From: DATBRV01 sp036560145
GTDB taxonomy: Bacteria > Myxococcota_A > UBA9160 > SMWR01
Length of the DNA stretch: 64,000 nucleotides
Assembly (NCBI GenBank): GCA_036560145.1
Contig: DATBRV010000112.1
Coordinates: 69,676 to 133,675, forward strand
Direction: 5' to 3'
Shown here in pieces: positions 61,796 to 64,000 of this stretch. The notes under the pieces were generated by a model. It was given only the letters and a program-made list of their open reading frames with translations, made no database searches and had not been told where the DNA came from. Within the stretch, counting starts at the first letter, position 1. Each line of letters begins with the position of its first letter. The position numbers and the translations under genes were made by a program.

Positions 61796-62546
61796 CGAAC
61801 TTCAGGACGAACCGGTCGCTCGTGCCGCGCCGCTCGCCCGCCACGCGCGGCGAGGGGCTCCAATCGCGCGCGTCCTGCGGGTTGCGCAGGAAATCGCCCT
61901 CCGCGGCCAGCCGGAAGCCCGCGGCTTCGACCTCGCGCAGCACCACGGGCTCGTCGATCCGGTGCAGGGTCTCCACGTCGGCCACGCCGGTTCCCGCCTT
62001 CGCGCTGTGATCGACGATGCCGTAGACGCCGCCGGGCTTCAGCGCCCGGTAGACGGCGCGGTTCATCTTCTCGCGATCGACCTTCTGCCAGACGGTGTCG
62101 TGGTAGAGCAGCACGATCAGCACGGCGTCGAGATCGACGACGTCGGCGGGGAACGGATCGTCGAAGTTGCGGTCGAGCCTCACCACCTGCTGCATGCCCG
62201 GCTTCGCGAGACGAGCCGACCAGGGCGCCTCGGCGAAGCGCTCCAGGATCCACTGCGGGTTCTGCCCGTAGACCCGGCCCGTCGGCCCGACCACGCGGGC
62301 CAGCAGCTCGCTCGTGTAGCCGCCGCCCGATCCGAGCTCCGCCACCCGCATGCCGGGCCGGATCCCGAAGAACGCGAGGGTGCGAGCCGGCTGGCGGCCC
62401 GCGTCGAGGGCGCGATCCTCGGCGCTGCGGTCGGGCGCATCCACGGCGCTTTGCACCGCGGCCGGAATCTCGTCGCCAGCCGGCGCGGCCGCGCCCGCGA
62501 GGAGGGCCGCCGCGGCGAAGAGTCCGAGCGCGATCGATCGCTGCAT
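61761..62546 (-). CDS. Exported class I methyltransferase-fold protein
   Basis: A 261-aa protein with a clear signal peptide (QRSIALGLFAAAALLAGAAAPAGD) ahead of a methyltransferase fold: MRVAELGSGGGYTSELLARVVGPTGRVYGQNPQWILERF, LDAVLIVLLYHDTVWQK and ALKPGGVYGIVDHSAK. SAM is not expected in the periplasm, so its role outside the cytoplasm is puzzling; similar signal-bearing homologues occur in proteobacteria. An in-frame ATG at 62558 adds four residues. It overlaps the convergent hypothetical by 35 bp. Confidence 0.83.
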   Translation of the reverse strand: MQRSIALGLFAAAALLAGAAAPAGDEIPAAVQSAVDAPDRSAEDRALDAGRQPARTLAFFGIRPGMRVAELGSGGGYTSELLARVVGPTGRVYGQNPQWILERFAEAPWSARLAKPGMQQVVRLDRNFDDPFPADVVDLDAVLIVLLYHDTVWQKVDREKMNRAVYRALKPGGVYGIVDHSAKAGTGVADVETLHRIDEPVVLREVEAAGFRLAAEGDFLRNPQDARDWSPSPRVAGERRGTSDRFVLKFVKPEATRDKAD

Positions 62547-62590
62547 CGGGCCCAGCATGGCACGTCCGGGGCGCCGCGTCACGGCGCCCC

Positions 62591-63217
62591 TCAATCCCGG
62601 ATCCAGTCTTCGACGCGGCGGGCCAGCTCGTCGAGCAGCGCCCGGCGCGAGACGTCCCGCGGCGGGTCGAGGACGCACTGCATGATGGTCGAGGCGACCA
62701 GGTTGATCAGCAGGTGCAGCGAGGCGTCCGAGAAATCGGCGCGCACGAAGCCGCCGGCGCCCGCGCGCACCTGCTGCGAGAACTGGAGCAGCCGCGGCCC
62801 GATCGCCTGGATCGGCTCGAGCTGGTTGGTGTAGGGGACCTGATGCACGAAGACGGAAACCAGCTTTTTCTCGCGCGCCACCGTGGCGTGGATCAGGTCG
62901 ATCCAGCGGCGCACCGCGCCCGCCTCGCCGGCCGCCGTCACGCGCGGCAGCCCCTCGGCGAGCCGGCGCAGGACGCGGTCCACCATGCGCTCGGCGACCT
63001 GCGCCACGATCGCGTCCTTGCCCGGGAAGTACTCGTAGAGCGAAGCGACGTTCACGCCGGCTCGCTCCGCGATGTGATTGGTGGTGGTGCCGGCGTAGCC
63101 GCGCTCGGGCAGAAGCCCAGTACAGGCCTCCACCAGAGCCTCGAACGTCTCCCGCGAGCGCCGCTGGGAAGGGCGCTTTTTCGGTGCGAAATCGGCTGCC
63201 TTCAGGGCGTCCGTCAC
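62591..63217 (-). CDS. TetR-family transcriptional regulator
   Basis: A 208-aa repressor starting at GTG 63217, where GGAG lies 8 nt upstream; a TTG at 63250 is an alternative. The N-terminal DNA-binding domain reads RRSRETFEALVEACTGLLPERGYAGTTTNHIAERAGVNVASLYEYFPGKDAIVAQV, a textbook TetR helix-turn-helix. The C-terminal ligand domain is helical. It is divergent from the MpaB-family gene, with a 69-bp shared region containing repeated AGTAA/ACTT units, so it likely controls that gene. Confidence 0.9.
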   Translation of the reverse strand: MTDALKAADFAPKKRPSQRRSRETFEALVEACTGLLPERGYAGTTTNHIAERAGVNVASLYEYFPGKDAIVAQVAERMVDRVLRRLAEGLPRVTAAGEAGAVRRWIDLIHATVAREKKLVSVFVHQVPYTNQLEPIQAIGPRLLQFSQQVRAGAGGFVRADFSDASLHLLINLVASTIMQCVLDPPRDVSRRALLDELARRVEDWIRD

Positions 63218-63286
63218 GGGCGGCTCCGGCTTCCGGGCGAATCCGAGCAATCTTAGCAGTTACTTGGATTACTCTGGAGCCCGGAG

Positions 63287-64000
63287 ATGGCGGAGGTGCG
63301 CGTGCTCGACCGCTTTCGAGGCAGCCTGCTCGCGCAGCTCGAGACCGCCGGAGGCCGGCACGACGAGCCGGCCATCTACGACGGCGAGCCGGGCGACCCC
63401 GGCCTGGCCGGCGGCCCCGGGAGCCTCTCCTGGGAGATCCACGGCGACCTCGCGAGCCTCGTGGTCGGGGGAACCGGCGCGATCCTGATGGAGGTGCTGC
63501 ATCCATCGGTGATGGCGGGCGTCTTCACGCAGTCCTCATACCGAACCGAGCCGCTGCGCCGCGCGCGCAACACGCTCGGCTATGTCCTGCGCACCACCTT
63601 CGGCAGCACGCCCGCCGCCACGCGCGTGATCGAGGGCGTGAGGAACGTGCACGCTCGCGTCCGGGGAACGCGAGCCGACGGCGTCGCCTACCAGGCGCTC
63701 GATCCGGAGCTGATCGCCTGGGTCCACACCTGCATTCCGTGGGCGGTGATGAACGCGTTCGACCGCTACCGCCGGCCCCTCGGCGTCCTCGAGAAGAACC
63801 GCTACCTCGCCGAACAGGCGCTGATCGGGCGCATGGGCGGCGCCGACTGTGTTCCCGAGACCGTCAGCGAGCTCGAAGACTATGTGGAGCGCATGCGCCC
63901 GCGCCTCGGCGTCAACGAGCAGACGCGGAGCTTCCTCGACTTCCTCGCGGGTCGCACCGACGACTTCACGATCGGCCGTCGCGAGCGCTTCGATCGCTGG
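63287..64000 (+). CDS. MpaB/DUF2236-family oxygenase (3' end outside window)
   Basis: An open frame from ATG 63287 with GGAG just upstream, running off the window after 238 codons. The N-terminal region has ISWEIHGDLASLVVGGTGAILMEVLHPSVMAGVFTQSSYRTEPLRRARNTLGYVLRTTFGS-type sequence split by Gly turns, then WVHTCIPWAVMNAFDRYRRPL. This is the DUF2236 pattern shared by MpaB oxygenase and the latex-clearing heme protein Lcp. His in WVHTC is a candidate heme ligand. It is likely regulated by the divergent TetR protein. Confidence 0.82.
   Translation, partial: MAEVRVLDRFRGSLLAQLETAGGRHDEPAIYDGEPGDPGLAGGPGSLSWEIHGDLASLVVGGTGAILMEVLHPSVMAGVFTQSSYRTEPLRRARNTLGYVLRTTFGSTPAATRVIEGVRNVHARVRGTRADGVAYQALDPELIAWVHTCIPWAVMNAFDRYRRPLGVLEKNRYLAEQALIGRMGGADCVPETVSELEDYVERMRPRLGVNEQTRSFLDFLAGRTDDFTIGRRERFDRW

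Overview
The window is GC-rich, Gram-negative bacterial DNA that is almost fully coding. Evidence for a Gram-negative envelope includes a porin-like beta-barrel, lipoproteins, a Fur protein and secreted proteins with a Cys-Gly / hydrophobic helix / poly-Arg tail. The gene mix (bacterial topoisomerase VI, arginine succinyltransferase genes, LLM flavin oxidoreductase, SnoaL-like and MpaB-like proteins, an NRPS, Ca-binding-repeat secreted proteins) resembles the Myxococcota / Binatota / former deltaproteobacterial lineages. That placement is an inference; no rRNA or other marker gene lies in the window.

Layout. 1-3.5 kb: topoisomerase VI (top6B partial, top6A), then rmlA and rmlC. 3.5-5.7 kb: a small zinc-ribbon protein, a diiron ferritin-like protein and an SDR. 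5.6-10 kb (minus): fur, then an excellent Fur-box palindrome heading a run of Com-like zinc finger, porin, FMN-binding protein, 4-TM protein and ApbE flavin transferase. This reads as an iron-controlled extracytoplasmic flavin redox operon. 10-11.7 kb (minus): EEP-family nuclease/phosphatase, TPR lipoprotein and a hypothetical, all with 4-nt overlaps. 11.9-16.6 kb: an arginine catabolic (AST-like) operon of aminotransferase, AstA, AstD and a guanidino-modifying hydrolase that may stand in for AstB.

16.6-25.1 kb is accessory. It holds a secreted beta-propeller protein flanked by a 43-bp direct repeat of the 3' end of the hydrolase gene, two membrane glycosyltransferase-type proteins, an AT-rich operator with an ArsR / arsenate-reductase-like fusion, VOC and DUF998 genes, and a lower-GC methyltransferase. 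25.1-31.9 kb is a divergent Dlt-like acylation module: MBOAT, fatty-acyl-AMP ligase and acyl carrier protein on minus; a DltD-like SGNH protein and DUF4153 on plus.

31.9-41.9 kb: a GST, a PNPOx-like protein, several polytopic membrane proteins of the YfhO and GT39 types, a methyltransferase, an HTTM protein with its partner, and small anchored proteins. 42.4-52 kb: a DapB-like dehydrogenase divergent from a dimodular NRPS (A-T-C-A-T-TE), followed by a zinc-ribbon protein, an LLM flavin oxidoreductase and an alpha/beta hydrolase. 52-57.2 kb: MDR alcohol dehydrogenase, SDR, VOC protein, an MGMT-AlkA repair fusion, an AraC regulator and a DUF938 protein. 57.2-64 kb: a secreted degenerate GH13 protein with dockerin/TSP3-like repeats, an anchored hypothetical, an exported methyltransferase and a TetR regulator divergent from an MpaB-family oxygenase that runs off the end. 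I saw no tRNA, rRNA, CRISPR array or transposase.

Many genes start with GTG or TTG inside the stop codon of the previous gene (GTGA/TTGA), indicating translational coupling. Starts were chosen from Shine-Dalgarno spacing and overlaps and are inferences.
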